A stretch of DNA of 21,199 bases, taken from the NCBI GenBank assembly GCA_900767325.1, contig CAAFYT010000057.1, forward strand, positions 1-21,199, in the 5' to 3' direction. The notes beneath the pieces are model-generated. The model did not search any database, was not told the DNA's origin, and saw only the letters and a list, made by a program, of their open reading frames with translations. This document shows, piece by piece, positions 1 through 7,217 of the stretch. The position numbers and the translations under genes were made by a program. The DNA is from Kiritimatiellia bacterium. GTDB taxonomy: Bacteria > Verrucomicrobiota > Kiritimatiellia > RFP12 > UBA1067. Positions within the stretch are counted from its first letter, which is position 1; each line of letters opens with the position of its first letter.

Positions 1-24
1 CTTTACCCCTTACCCGTTAACGGT

Positions 25-73
25 TTTTGCAAAAGTGGTATACCACTTTTGCAAAAGGGGTATACCACTTTTG
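25..73. repeat. Two tandem 22-bp palindromic repeat units
   Basis: Positions 29-50 and 51-72 are two adjacent 22-bp units that differ at one base (T at 35, G at 57). Each unit is centred on GTGGTATACCAC flanked by CAAAA/TTTTG arms. Because the unit is itself palindromic, positions 25-56 form a perfect 32-bp inverted repeat, and the junction CTTTTGCAAAAG is a second palindrome. A small hairpin, TTGGC-TTTT-GCCAA, follows at 71-84. The array lies just downstream of the tetR stop codon. Neither strand has a run of T after the stem, so it is not a standard intrinsic terminator. It could be a REP-like dispersed repeat, an operator, or a cruciform or mRNA-end structure. The repeat itself is certain; its role is unknown. 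Confidence 0.9.
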
Positions 74-103
74 GCTTTTGCCAAGCGAGGAAGCCGATGC
101 CGA

Positions 104-703
104 CTACTTCCAGATCGAAATGGCGCGGAGAATGTCGGTGAAGCGCTGCTTCGCCGCCTTGGCGTCGCTCTCCGTGCCGATCACGATGCGGAGCGCACAC
201 GACTCGAAGCCCGCGTAAAGCGCATCCGCCGTTCGCTGAAGCTGAAGGATCTCCGGCAGCTCGCCGCGCTGTATGCCCTTCTCGATGAGCCGCTTCAGCG
301 CCGTGCGCGTTCCGACCGTGAACTGGCTGATGTTCGAGGTCATGTTGCCGCCCCGCCGCACCATGCCCACCACGAAGTCGAACACGGCAACGAGGAAGTC
401 CTTGTTCCTGAACATCTCGTCGACGACCGTATGGCAGACCTTCTCCAGCTTCTCGAGCGCTCCGCCGCGTCCGGCGATGATCCGCGTGCAGCGCTTCTCG
501 ATCTGCGCCGTCACGGTCAGGATGGCCGCGTCGAGGATCTCGCGCTTGTCGCAGAAGTACTTGTAGAGCAGCGTGCGCGGGATGCCGGTCGCCGCGGCGA
601 TCATGATCAGCGAGACGTTGTCGTAGCCGACCTTCGAGAACAGCCGAACGGCCGTTGTCGCGATTTCGTGACGGCGAGAGTCGTGATCGATCTTCCTGGC
701 CAT
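104..703 (-). CDS. TetR/AcrR-family transcriptional regulator
   Basis: This 199-residue protein has the usual TetR length. Residues about 10-56 form the N-terminal three-helix DNA-binding domain, with the recognition-helix stretch TGIPRTLLYKYFCDKREIL, a characteristic TetR pattern. The remainder is helical and would be the ligand-binding and dimerisation domain; its ligand cannot be read from sequence. The ATG start is well supported: AGGAGG lies 8 nt upstream, and only 3 nt separate it from the stop of the radical SAM gene, so the two are probably co-transcribed. TetR proteins usually repress their own operon or a neighbouring one, so the radical SAM gene or the icd-lpxC-like unit are candidate targets, but I see no clear operator. 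It is the last gene of its unit, with the palindromic repeats following. Confidence 0.9.
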   Translation of the reverse strand: MARKIDHDSRRHEIATTAVRLFSKVGYDNVSLIMIAAATGIPRTLLYKYFCDKREILDAAILTVTAQIEKRCTRIIAGRGGALEKLEKVCHTVVDEMFRNKDFLVAVFDFVVGMVRRGGNMTSNISQFTVGTRTALKRLIEKGIQRGELPEILQLQRTADALYAGFESCALRIVIGTESDAKAAKQRFTDILRAISIWK

Positions 704-706
704 TCG

Positions 707-2116
707 TCAGATCCTCCTGTAATCCAATTCGTTGCGGGCGAACACATGTCGCCCGTTCCGCGGGGACGCGATGCGGATGCCGTACTTCTCGGGCTCGCGC
801 GCGATGGGACTGTGCACCGTCAGGGCGAACCTGTGCCAGAAGCAGCTCTGCACGAGGCCCTTCTTCGCCAACGCCTTGACGTATCGCTCCGCGACGCGAC
901 GCTCCGCAGCCGTTTCCGTCGGAAAATCGTACATCAGGTAGGCGTGCACGAAGATGCGCGCCGCCTTGAACGCGCGCAGAACCTTCTCGGCGGAGGCGAG
1001 CGTGATGCCCTTGTTCATCAGCTTGAGCAACCGGTCGTTCGCACATTCGAGCCCGCCCGAAACCGCGATGCACCCCGCCTTCGCCATCAGCTTCGTCAGC
1101 TCCGGCGTCCAGGCCGAATCGAAGCGGATGTTGCCCCACCACGTGCAGTCGAAGCGCCGCCTGAGGATCTCCTCGCAGACGCCGCGCACCAACGCGGGCG
1201 GCATGGCCTCGTCCACGAAATGGAACTGCGAACCCAGCTCCTGCATCGCATCGACGATCCGCGCCGCCTTCGGCAGGCGAAAGCGGCCGATGTAGGGCAA
1301 TCGCACGTCGCAGAACGCGCACTTGTGCCAGTAGCACCCGCGCGCCATCACGAGCTTCACCCACTTGCCCGAGTTCCAGAGATTGGCCATCGGATTGTCG
1401 GTCTCGACCACGTCGAAGTACTCGCTCCAGTCGATGCCGCGATACGACGGCTTCACGAACGCCGGAAGCCGCGCGCCCTTGCCCGCCCACGCCACGAAAC
1501 CCTCGTCGAGCTGGATCTCGTCGAAATACCTGAACGGACGCGGATCGTCCATCTCCCTCAGCTCGGTCGACACGTACCCGCCGCCCAACGCCAACCGCAC
1601 ACGCGGATAGCGTCGCTTCACATAGCGGGCGATCTTGAACGCGCCGACGAGCGTTCCGGGAAAGGGACACGTCACGCCCACGAGCGTGGGGCGGACCTCG
1701 TCCATCGCCGCCTTGAGATGGCGCTCAAGGGGGCGGTCGATCACGCCGCGCCGGCGAACGGCGCGCTCCAGCTCGCCGAAATCCTCCACCGCGCGACACA
1801 GGTGCTCGGCGTAGCGCGAAAAGCCGAAGTCGCCATCGACCGTGTCGCGGATCCGAAGGGCCAGATCCTCGATGACCCGGCTCGCCGCGCGCTTCGCCTC
1901 GGGCGGCGCGGCTCCGCCCAGGAACTCCAGAAGCTCGTCGGTCGTCTCGTCGCCCTGCTCAAGGAGCACGTCGCGCACGACCTTGATCGAGAGATCGCGC
2001 TGGTGCACATCGACCCCGCGGGACTCCAAGAAGCCCGTCATGTGCATCGTTGCCGGATACGGCGTGTTCGGCTGCAGGAGCGGCGGCGTCAGGAGGAGTA
2101 TGCGCTCGCTTTTCAC
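707..2116 (-). CDS. B12-binding-type radical SAM protein, possibly C-terminally short
   Basis: The protein is 469 residues long. The N-terminal part (about 5-190) has the layout of a cobalamin-binding radical SAM domain: [11 protein letters not shown], then a [10 protein letters not shown] stretch, and later VGVTCPFPG and LALGGGYVS. The radical SAM core follows with an iron-sulfur cluster motif at C261, C266 and C269 (CX4CX2C, in [13 protein letters not shown]), then [11 protein letters not shown] and [12 protein letters not shown]. The substrate is unknown. The start is a GTG whose last two bases overlap the icd stop codon (GTGA), with GAGG a few bases upstream; ATGs at residues 24 and 26 are less likely. 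The protein ends soon after the [11 protein letters not shown] motif, where I would expect more sequence in related proteins. It is probably translated together with icd and tetR. Confidence 0.85.
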   Translation of the reverse strand: MKSERILLLTPPLLQPNTPYPATMHMTGFLESRGVDVHQRDLSIKVVRDVLLEQGDETTDELLEFLGGAAPPEAKRAASRVIEDLALRIRDTVDGDFGFSRYAEHLCRAVEDFGELERAVRRRGVIDRPLERHLKAAMDEVRPTLVGVTCPFPGTLVGAFKIARYVKRRYPRVRLALGGGYVSTELREMDDPRPFRYFDEIQLDEGFVAWAGKGARLPAFVKPSYRGIDWSEYFDVVETDNPMANLWNSGKWVKLVMARGCYWHKCAFCDVRLPYIGRFRLPKAARIVDAMQELGSQFHFVDEAMPPALVRGVCEEILRRRFDCTWWGNIRFDSAWTPELTKLMAKAGCIAVSGGLECANDRLLKLMNKGITLASAEKVLRAFKAARIFVHAYLMYDFPTETAAERRVAERYVKALAKKGLVQSCFWHRFALTVHSPIAREPEKYGIRIASPRNGRHVFARNELDYRRI

Positions 2117-3336
2117 ATCGCCTCTGCGAGCGCCTGGGCGAACTCGGAACACTTCACCTCCTTCGCCCCCTCCATCTGGCGCGCAAAGTCGTACGTCACG
2201 GTCTTCGCCGCGATCACCGCGTCCATCGCCGCGATGATCCTGTCGGCCGCCTCCGTCCAGCCCATGTAGCGGAACATCATCTCGCCGGAGAGGATGAGCG
2301 AACCGGGGTTCACCTTGTCGAGCCCGGCGTACTTCGGCGCCGTGCCGTGCGTCGCCTCGAAGACCGCGCACCCCGTGACGTAGTTGATGTTCGCACCCGG
2401 CGCGATGCCGATGCCGCCGACGGTCGCCGCGAGCGCGTCCGAGACGTAGTCGCCGTTCAGGTTCAGCGTCGCGATCACATCGTATTCGGCGGGACGCGTC
2501 AGGATCTGCTGGAGAAAGGCGTCGCAGATGCAGTCCTTCACCGTGATCATCCGGCCTGTCAGCGGATTGCGGAATTCGCACCACGGCCCCTCGCCGATCG
2601 GCGTCGCGCCGTATTCGCGCCGCGCGAGCGCATAGCCCCAATCGCGGAAGGCGCCCTCGGTGAACTTCTGGATGTTGCCCTTGTGGACGAGCGTGACCGA
2701 CTTGCGGTCGTTGGCGACGGCATACTCGAGCGCGGCGCGCACCAGCCGCTCCGTGCCCTCGACCGAAACGGGCTTGATGCCGATCGAGGCGCTTTCCGGA
2801 AAGCGGATCTTCCTCACGCCCATCTCGTCGATCAGGAACCGCCTCACCTTCTCCACCTCGCGCGTGCCGTTCAGCCATTCGATGCCGGCGTAGATATCCT
2901 CCGTGTTCTCGCGGAAGATCACCATGTCCGTCAGCTCGGGATGCTTCACCGGCGAAGGCACGCCCTTGAAATAGCGCACGGGCCGCAGGCAGACGTAGAG
3001 ATCGAGCTCCTGGCGCATCGCCACGTTGATGGACCTGATGCCGCCGCCGATCGGCGTCGTCAGCGGCCCCTTGATCGAGACAAGCGCCTCGCGACAAGCC
3101 GCGAGCGTCGCCGCGGGGAGCCATTCGCCCGTGAGTTTGCGGGCCTTCTCGCCAGCCAGAACCTCCTGCCACTCCACCCGACGCGAGCCCCCATACGCCT
3201 TCTCCACAGCGGCGTTCCACACGACCATCGCCGCCTTGGTGATGTCGGGACCCGTTCCATCGCCTTCGATGAAGGGAATTCGGGGACAGTCCGGCACGAC
3301 CAGCTTTCCCCCATTCATAACGATCTTCTCACCCAT
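2113..3336 (-). CDS. icd: NADP-dependent isocitrate dehydrogenase
   Basis: Isocitrate dehydrogenase oxidatively decarboxylates isocitrate to 2-oxoglutarate in the citric acid cycle, in the cytosol. The 407-residue protein matches the homodimeric bacterial type. The substrate site is intact: S102, N104 and R108 in [15 protein letters not shown]118 in CLRPVR and R142 in [14 protein letters not shown]102 corresponds to the serine phosphorylated in the E. coli enzyme. The coenzyme site carries the NADP-type residues K335 and Y336 (HGTAPKYAG), Y382 and R386 (VTYDFARQM), so NADP rather than NAD is predicted. [13 protein letters not shown] supplies the metal-binding aspartates. The ATG lies one base after the lpxC-like stop (TGAAATG), with GGAGG upstream. 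An in-frame extension to 3483 would run into lpxC and was rejected. No aceK kinase is present. Confidence 0.96.
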   Translation of the reverse strand: MGEKIVMNGGKLVVPDCPRIPFIEGDGTGPDITKAAMVVWNAAVEKAYGGSRRVEWQEVLAGEKARKLTGEWLPAATLAACREALVSIKGPLTTPIGGGIRSINVAMRQELDLYVCLRPVRYFKGVPSPVKHPELTDMVIFRENTEDIYAGIEWLNGTREVEKVRRFLIDEMGVRKIRFPESASIGIKPVSVEGTERLVRAALEYAVANDRKSVTLVHKGNIQKFTEGAFRDWGYALARREYGATPIGEGPWCEFRNPLTGRMITVKDCICDAFLQQILTRPAEYDVIATLNLNGDYVSDALAATVGGIGIAPGANINYVTGCAVFEATHGTAPKYAGLDKVNPGSLILSGEMMFRYMGWTEAADRIIAAMDAVIAAKTVTYDFARQMEGAKEVKCSEFAQALAEAM

Positions 3337-3337
3337 T

Positions 3338-4357
3338 TCAGACCTCCACAAGCAGATTGTTGCGATACAGCGCGCGGATGGCGTCGCAATCCAGCGTATG
3401 CCCCGCACGGAACGAGACGACGGTGCCGCAGAAACGCGCGTCGCCGATGAGCGCGATCGCCGCCAGCAGATCGAGCGTCGCACGGTGCCAGACCGGTTCG
3501 AGGAACTTCTCCCCCTTCTCGAAGCGCGGCTCGGTGTAGAACCGCTTGTGCCCGTGGATGAGGATGTTGCGCTCGTTGTAGCCCCAGTGGCGAGTCGAAG
3601 CGAAGAGCTTGCCCACCGTCTTCGCCAGCACGTATTGGCGGCGCGTGGCGTTCGTGCGCGCCAGCGCGGCGTAAGCGAAGGTCTCCGGCGTGACGTCGAA
3701 AAGCACGCGCTGGTCGCCGATCACCGTGTTCCACGAGATCGCGCAGTCGATCCGCAGCCGATGATCGCCCGTCGCCGCCGGCAGAAACAGCAGAAAATCG
3801 CCCCGCGATCCGCCGAACGCCAGCGGCTCCCGCACCGTCACATACGCCGCCTCCTCCCCGCGTTCGACGATCCCCGCGCGCTTCACCGCGTTCACCAACG
3901 GCAGGGAGGACTGGTCGAAGAGCGGCGGATCGCCGCTCCTCACCTTGATGAGCATGTCGTCGATCCCCAACCCGCACTTCAGCGCGACGATGTGCTCGAC
4001 CATACGCAGGTAGTTGTGCGGCGAGCCGGAACGCAAAACGAGGTTCTGCGCGCTCGTCCACAGGTTCGAGATGTCGACCTTCGTGTCGAGCTGCTCGGGT
4101 TGATCTAACCGGCGAATCCACCAGCCCCTGCGCTCCGATGGCGCGAAGACGAGCGTCTGGTTGCGCGTACCGCAGAACGTACCGACGCCTGCGACCTCCG
4201 CCTCCGCCGAGAGGGTGCGCCGAAGCACGGGAAAGGCCTCCTCGCCCTCGCGCTGCAGGCGTTCATCGTCGATCTTCAACGCCCTGAATACTTGGAACGC
4301 CGCATCAAGCGATGCGGCGCTGCCAAATACGATCTTTCCGATCTTGTAATCAGGCAT
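3338..4357 (-). CDS. Divergent LpxC-family deacetylase homologue
   Basis: LpxC is the zinc enzyme that removes acetate from UDP-3-O-acyl-GlcNAc, the committed step of lipid A synthesis. This 339-residue protein has the fold signatures: the beginning [16 protein letters not shown] at about 48, [15 protein letters not shown] with the general base E121 and zinc ligand H122, [14 protein letters not shown] at about 150, ARTNAT at 233, and FRAGHTLD with catalytic H320. Several positions deviate. The HXXXD zinc pair is H291-X4-D296 with one extra residue, the aspartate that pairs with the catalytic histidine is A300, and the residues after the conserved threonine are altered. About 45 residues precede the LpxC domain and match nothing I know. 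The ATG is one base after the acpP stop (TGAAATG). It could be a diverged working LpxC or a repurposed paralogue. Confidence 0.8.
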   Translation of the reverse strand: MPDYKIGKIVFGSAASLDAAFQVFRALKIDDERLQREGEEAFPVLRRTLSAEAEVAGVGTFCGTRNQTLVFAPSERRGWWIRRLDQPEQLDTKVDISNLWTSAQNLVLRSGSPHNYLRMVEHIVALKCGLGIDDMLIKVRSGDPPLFDQSSLPLVNAVKRAGIVERGEEAAYVTVREPLAFGGSRGDFLLFLPAATGDHRLRIDCAISWNTVIGDQRVLFDVTPETFAYAALARTNATRRQYVLAKTVGKLFASTRHWGYNERNILIHGHKRFYTEPRFEKGEKFLEPVWHRATLDLLAAIALIGDARFCGTVVSFRAGHTLDCDAIRALYRNNLLVEV

Positions 4358-4358
4358 T

Positions 4359-4622
4359 TCAGTTGGCCGAAGCGGCCTCGTCGCCATAACCCTTCGACTT
4401 CAGGTATTCGACGACCTTGCCGACCGTTACGAGTTTCTCGGCGTCCTCTTCCGGAATCGCCGCACCGAACTCTTCCTCAAAGGCCATGATCAGCTCGACC
4501 TGATCGAGCGAATCAGCGCCCAGATCGTCGATGAACGAGGCCTCGGGCGTAACCTGCTCGGCATTCACCCCAAGCTGCTCGACAATGATGTCTTTGACGC
4601 GATCTTCAAGCTTTCCTGCCAT
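4359..4622 (-). CDS. acpP: Acyl carrier protein
   Basis: ACP carries the growing acyl chain on a 4'-phosphopantetheine arm during type II fatty acid synthesis and donates acyl groups to lipid A and phospholipid enzymes. The 87-residue, strongly acidic four-helix protein has the attachment motif GADSLD with Ser38, preceded by FIDDLGAD and followed by [11 protein letters not shown], all standard. The length is normal with a short tail (GDEAASAN). The ATG has AAGGAG 11 nt upstream. The gene follows fabG after 71 nt that contain a good promoter, and it overlaps the reading of the lpxC-like gene through a one-base gap (TGAAATG). Extra transcription from this internal promoter would suit the high demand for ACP. 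Confidence 0.97.
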   Translation of the reverse strand: MAGKLEDRVKDIIVEQLGVNAEQVTPEASFIDDLGADSLDQVELIMAFEEEFGAAIPEEDAEKLVTVGKVVEYLKSKGYGDEAASAN

Positions 4623-4657
4623 AATCTGTTCAACTCCTTATGTGTTGTTGTGCCTTT

Positions 4658-4687
4658 ATTATACCAAATTCCCCGTCACCTGCGCAA
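4658..4687 (-). promoter_or_regulatory. Promoter for acpP
   Basis: On the minus strand a perfect TATAAT (4663-4658) is preceded by ATTTGG and, 18 nt further upstream, by TTGCGC (4687-4682), a partial match to TTGACA. The box lies about 35 nt upstream of the acpP ATG, leaving a normal leader with a Shine-Dalgarno sequence. The string ATTTGGTATAAT is identical to that upstream of yejB. A short C-run/G-run stem (around 4671-4692) overlaps the -35 region and could weakly attenuate read-through from fabG; that is speculative. Confidence 0.6.
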
Positions 4688-4693
4688 GGGGGG

Positions 4694-5425
4694 TTAGACC
4701 ATTCCCCCGTTGACCGAAATCACCTGCCCGGTAACATAGCTCGCCTCGTCCGAAACCAGCCAGGCCACCGCGGCGGCGACATCCTTCGCCGTGCCGAAGC
4801 GCTTGAGCGGAATCGACTCGGCGCAGCGCGCCTTGACCTCGTCCGAAAGGGAATCCGTCATCTGCGACTGGATGAAACCGGGAGCGACCGCATTGCAGCG
4901 GATGTTGCGCGAACCGAGCTCCTTGGCGACGGTTCGCGTGAGCGCGATCACGCCGCCCTTCGAAGCCGTGTAGTTCGCCTGCCCCGCGTTGCCGACGAGC
5001 CCGACGACCGACGCGATGTTCACGATCGCCCCGCCGAGCGGCTCGCCCGCAGACGACTTGTTCTTCATCATCGGCCGCGCAACCGCCCGCGTGAAGAGAA
5101 ACGTTCCCTTGAGGTTGATGTTCAGCACCGCGTCCCAGTCGGCGTCGCTCATCCGCATCAGAAGACCGTCCTTCGTGATGCCGGCGTTGTTCACGAGCAC
5201 GTCGATTCGCCCGAACTCCCCGAGCACCGCCTTCACGCAAGACTCGACCTGCTCCGAATCCGCGACATCGACCTTGCGGCACATCGCCGCGCCTTCGCAC
5301 GATTCGATCGACCGCGCGACGGCGACGACCCGAGCGCCCTCGGCCGCGAGCCGGCGGACGATCTCCGCCCCGATCCCCCTCGAAGCCCCCGTGACGATTG
5401 CGACCTTTCCCTCAAGCGCGCCCAT
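4694..5425 (-). CDS. fabG: 3-oxoacyl-[ACP] reductase
   Basis: FabG reduces 3-oxoacyl-ACP to 3-hydroxyacyl-ACP with NADPH in each round of fatty acid elongation. The 243-residue short-chain dehydrogenase has the dinucleotide motif TGASRGIG at 12-19, NNAG at 79-82, and the catalytic set N104, S139, Y152 and K156 (NIASVVG and NYTASK). VAPGFIQSQMTD and YVTGQVISVNGGMV are typical FabG C-terminal stretches. Relative to most FabG sequences there is a small insertion around 122-131 (KNKSSAGEPLGG) before the serine strand. The start is one base after the fabD stop (TGAAATG), with GGGAGG upstream. The synteny fabD-fabG-acpP is the classical fatty acid cluster and supports the FabG assignment over other SDR enzymes. 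Confidence 0.95.
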   Translation of the reverse strand: MGALEGKVAIVTGASRGIGAEIVRRLAAEGARVVAVARSIESCEGAAMCRKVDVADSEQVESCVKAVLGEFGRIDVLVNNAGITKDGLLMRMSDADWDAVLNINLKGTFLFTRAVARPMMKNKSSAGEPLGGAIVNIASVVGLVGNAGQANYTASKGGVIALTRTVAKELGSRNIRCNAVAPGFIQSQMTDSLSDEVKARCAESIPLKRFGTAKDVAAAVAWLVSDEASYVTGQVISVNGGMV

Positions 5426-5426
5426 T

Positions 5427-6344
5427 TCACAGCCCTCCCGCCGTCGCGTCCAACGACGGCAAATCGCCCACGTTCAGCGTTCTCAAGGCCGGATCGATCT
5501 TCGCGATCAGGCCCGAGAGCACCTTGCCCGGCCCGAACTCCACGAACGTCGTGCAGCCGAGCTCCTTCGCACACGCCACGTCGGCGGCCCAGTTCGTCGT
5601 GCTGGTGATCTGCTCGAGCATCAGCGCCTTGATCGCCCCGCCATCAGAAGCGTGCGGCTTGCCGGAGACATTGGAGAGCACGGGAATGCGCGGCGCGCGG
5701 AACGCGATGCCATCGAGAATCGGCGCCAGCTTCTCACGCGCCGAGGCCATGAACGGCGAATGGAACGCGCCCGCCGTCGCCAGCGGAATGGCGCGCCGGA
5801 TCCCCAGCTCCTTCGCAGCGGTTGCGGCGCGGGCAATCGCCTCCTTCGAACCCGAGAGAACCTGCTGCGCGGCCGAATTGACGTTGGCGACCGTGCAGCC
5901 GCTCCGTTCGCACACGGCCGCGAGCTGCTCCGGCGAGGCGCCGACAATGGCGATCATCCCCGACGGCGTCGCCTCGCACGCCTCCTGCATGAAGCGCCCA
6001 CGCGCCTCCAGAACCTTCAGCGTGGACTCGAAATCCAGCACGCCCGCCACGCAAAGCGCCCCCCATTCGCCGAGCGAAAGCCCCGCCGCGCACGAGAAAT
6101 CGACCGCCTTGCGCTTTCCAAGGGCCGTGAACGCCGCGTAGCTCACAACGAAGATCGCGCTCTGGCAGATGTTGGACTTCACCAGCTCTTCCGCCGGCCC
6201 CTCGAAGCAGATCTTCTTCAGATCGAAGCCCAACGCCGCGTTCGCGCGGTCGAAAAGCCCCATGATCTCGGCATCGGCCTCGGCGAGATCCTTCCCCATG
6301 CCGGGAAGTTGCGCCCCCTGGCCCGCAAATACACAGCATATCAT
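5427..6344 (-). CDS. fabD: Malonyl-CoA:ACP transacylase
   Basis: FabD moves malonyl groups from CoA to ACP to feed fatty acid elongation. The 305-residue protein shows FAGQGAQLPGMG at 6-17 (oxyanion glutamine), the nucleophile serine S90 in GLSLGEW at 88-94, R115 in EARGRFMQEA and the catalytic histidine H195 in AGAFHSPFM. ISNVTG-like SNVSGKP and FVEFGPGKVLSGL are in the expected places. The residue before the nucleophilic serine is Leu (CTT) instead of the more usual His. The ATG overlaps the upstream lipoprotein stop by one base (TGATG), with a G-run upstream as the only Shine-Dalgarno-like element. The gene leads directly into fabG. Confidence 0.95.
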   Translation of the reverse strand: MICCVFAGQGAQLPGMGKDLAEADAEIMGLFDRANAALGFDLKKICFEGPAEELVKSNICQSAIFVVSYAAFTALGKRKAVDFSCAAGLSLGEWGALCVAGVLDFESTLKVLEARGRFMQEACEATPSGMIAIVGASPEQLAAVCERSGCTVANVNSAAQQVLSGSKEAIARAATAAKELGIRRAIPLATAGAFHSPFMASAREKLAPILDGIAFRAPRIPVLSNVSGKPHASDGGAIKALMLEQITSTTNWAADVACAKELGCTTFVEFGPGKVLSGLIAKIDPALRTLNVGDLPSLDATAGGL

Positions 6345-7195
6345 CACAAAACCCCCCAGAGCTTGGTGTGCGCGTTGACCGTCGGCCCTCCCGTCTGGAG
6401 GAACATGCGCCCCGAATCCAGCCGCCCGGCGTCGATCGCCATCGAGGCGTTGCTGTCGGCCGAGAACCGAGCCCGCGTCACGCCCTGCCACTCTTCGGAG
6501 CCCGCCAGCCGAACCGCGATATCGGAGAATTCCGCGCGCCGCACCAAAGAGGCCGAGACCACGTTGCGCCAGAAGTCCTCGACGAACGAATAGAGCTCCC
6601 TGAAGCCCACGCCACGGCTGACGTGCTTCACCGTCGAGATCTCGGCGATGCGCTGCCAGTCGCCTTCGTTTCCGCGCCGGTAGAAACAGGTGTAGGAGAG
6701 GCGGTTCGTCGCCGACTCGCCCTTGTCGATGCGCACCGTGATCGGCTCGCCCACGCGCCAACCGATGTCCGTGATCGTCCGCACGCCCGTTCCCTCGCCG
6801 CCGAAGCGCGCGACGTTCACCTGCGGCGCGGAGTAGACGAGCTCCGCCCGGCATTCGAGCTTGGTGTTCTCCGGCCGCGCCCTGAAGTCGAACGGATCGG
6901 ATTCATCCCATACGCTGAAGATGAGGATCTTGCCGCCGGCGCCCTTGTCCTGAAGACCGCAATAACCGCAATCCCAGCCGAGCACGGCGTAGTACGAATT
7001 GGTCTGCGTCTCGACCACGGTGACGGTTCCCTTCGCGCTGACCGCCTTCTCGCCCTGCGGCACGTCGTATATGAGATGTACGCTGCGCGCCTGACGCTTC
7101 GCCTGCTCCTCGGGGGTAGGGGCGCCGAACGCACAGGAGGCGAGGCCCAATCCGGCTGTCACGGCAGCCACGACGATGAATGATGAGAGTTTCAT
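6344..7195 (-). CDS. DUF3472-like lipoprotein
   Basis: This is a 283-residue secreted lipoprotein. Residues 1-20 form a signal peptide ending in a lipobox, L-A-S-C with C21; the following Ala would not act as an inner-membrane retention signal in E. coli, so outer-membrane anchoring is plausible. The stretch YYAVLGWDCGYCGLQD at 68-83, followed by KILIFSVWDESDP, resembles DUF3472, a family of extracellular proteins of unknown function; this match is from memory of the motif. The rest looks beta-rich. The ATG at 7195 is chosen because the signal peptide starts there and a TATAAT box sits 7 nt upstream, so the longer in-frame start at 7234 lies upstream of the likely transcript. The gene overlaps fabD by one base. 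A link to fatty acid synthesis is not evident. Confidence 0.8.
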   Translation of the reverse strand: MKLSSFIVVAAVTAGLGLASCAFGAPTPEEQAKRQARSVHLIYDVPQGEKAVSAKGTVTVVETQTNSYYAVLGWDCGYCGLQDKGAGGKILIFSVWDESDPFDFRARPENTKLECRAELVYSAPQVNVARFGGEGTGVRTITDIGWRVGEPITVRIDKGESATNRLSYTCFYRRGNEGDWQRIAEISTVKHVSRGVGFRELYSFVEDFWRNVVSASLVRRAEFSDIAVRLAGSEEWQGVTRARFSADSNASMAIDAGRLDSGRMFLQTGGPTVNAHTKLWGVL

Positions 7196-7202
7196 AGCTC
7201 GA

Positions 7203-7208
7203 ATTATA
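7203..7208 (-). promoter_or_regulatory. -10 box of a leaderless promoter (lipoprotein gene)
   Basis: On the minus strand ATGGTATAAT ends 7 nt before the ATG at 7195 (spacer TCGAGCT). With normal -10 spacing, transcription would begin at the A of the ATG, giving a leaderless mRNA. No convincing TTGACA-type -35 is visible; the expected region lies within the last codons of metK. Confidence 0.6.
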
Positions 7209-7217
7209 CCATATCTC

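Noticed and set aside
27..218. Small plus-strand open frame starting within the palindromic repeat
   Set aside because: Its first residues are just the translated repeat and the rest is antisense to tetR; no ribosome binding site is visible.
35..2269. Long plus-strand open frame of over 700 codons, and similar long plus-strand frames at 2050-3450, 4989-6593 and 18012-19919
   Set aside because: They lie antisense to well-recognised minus-strand genes, have arginine-rich, motif-free translations and arise from GC-rich codon bias.
6065..6085. Leu in place of His before the FabD active-site serine (GLSLGE)
   Set aside because: I recall this variant in FabD of some other bacteria, and the rest of the active site is intact, so it does not indicate a defect.
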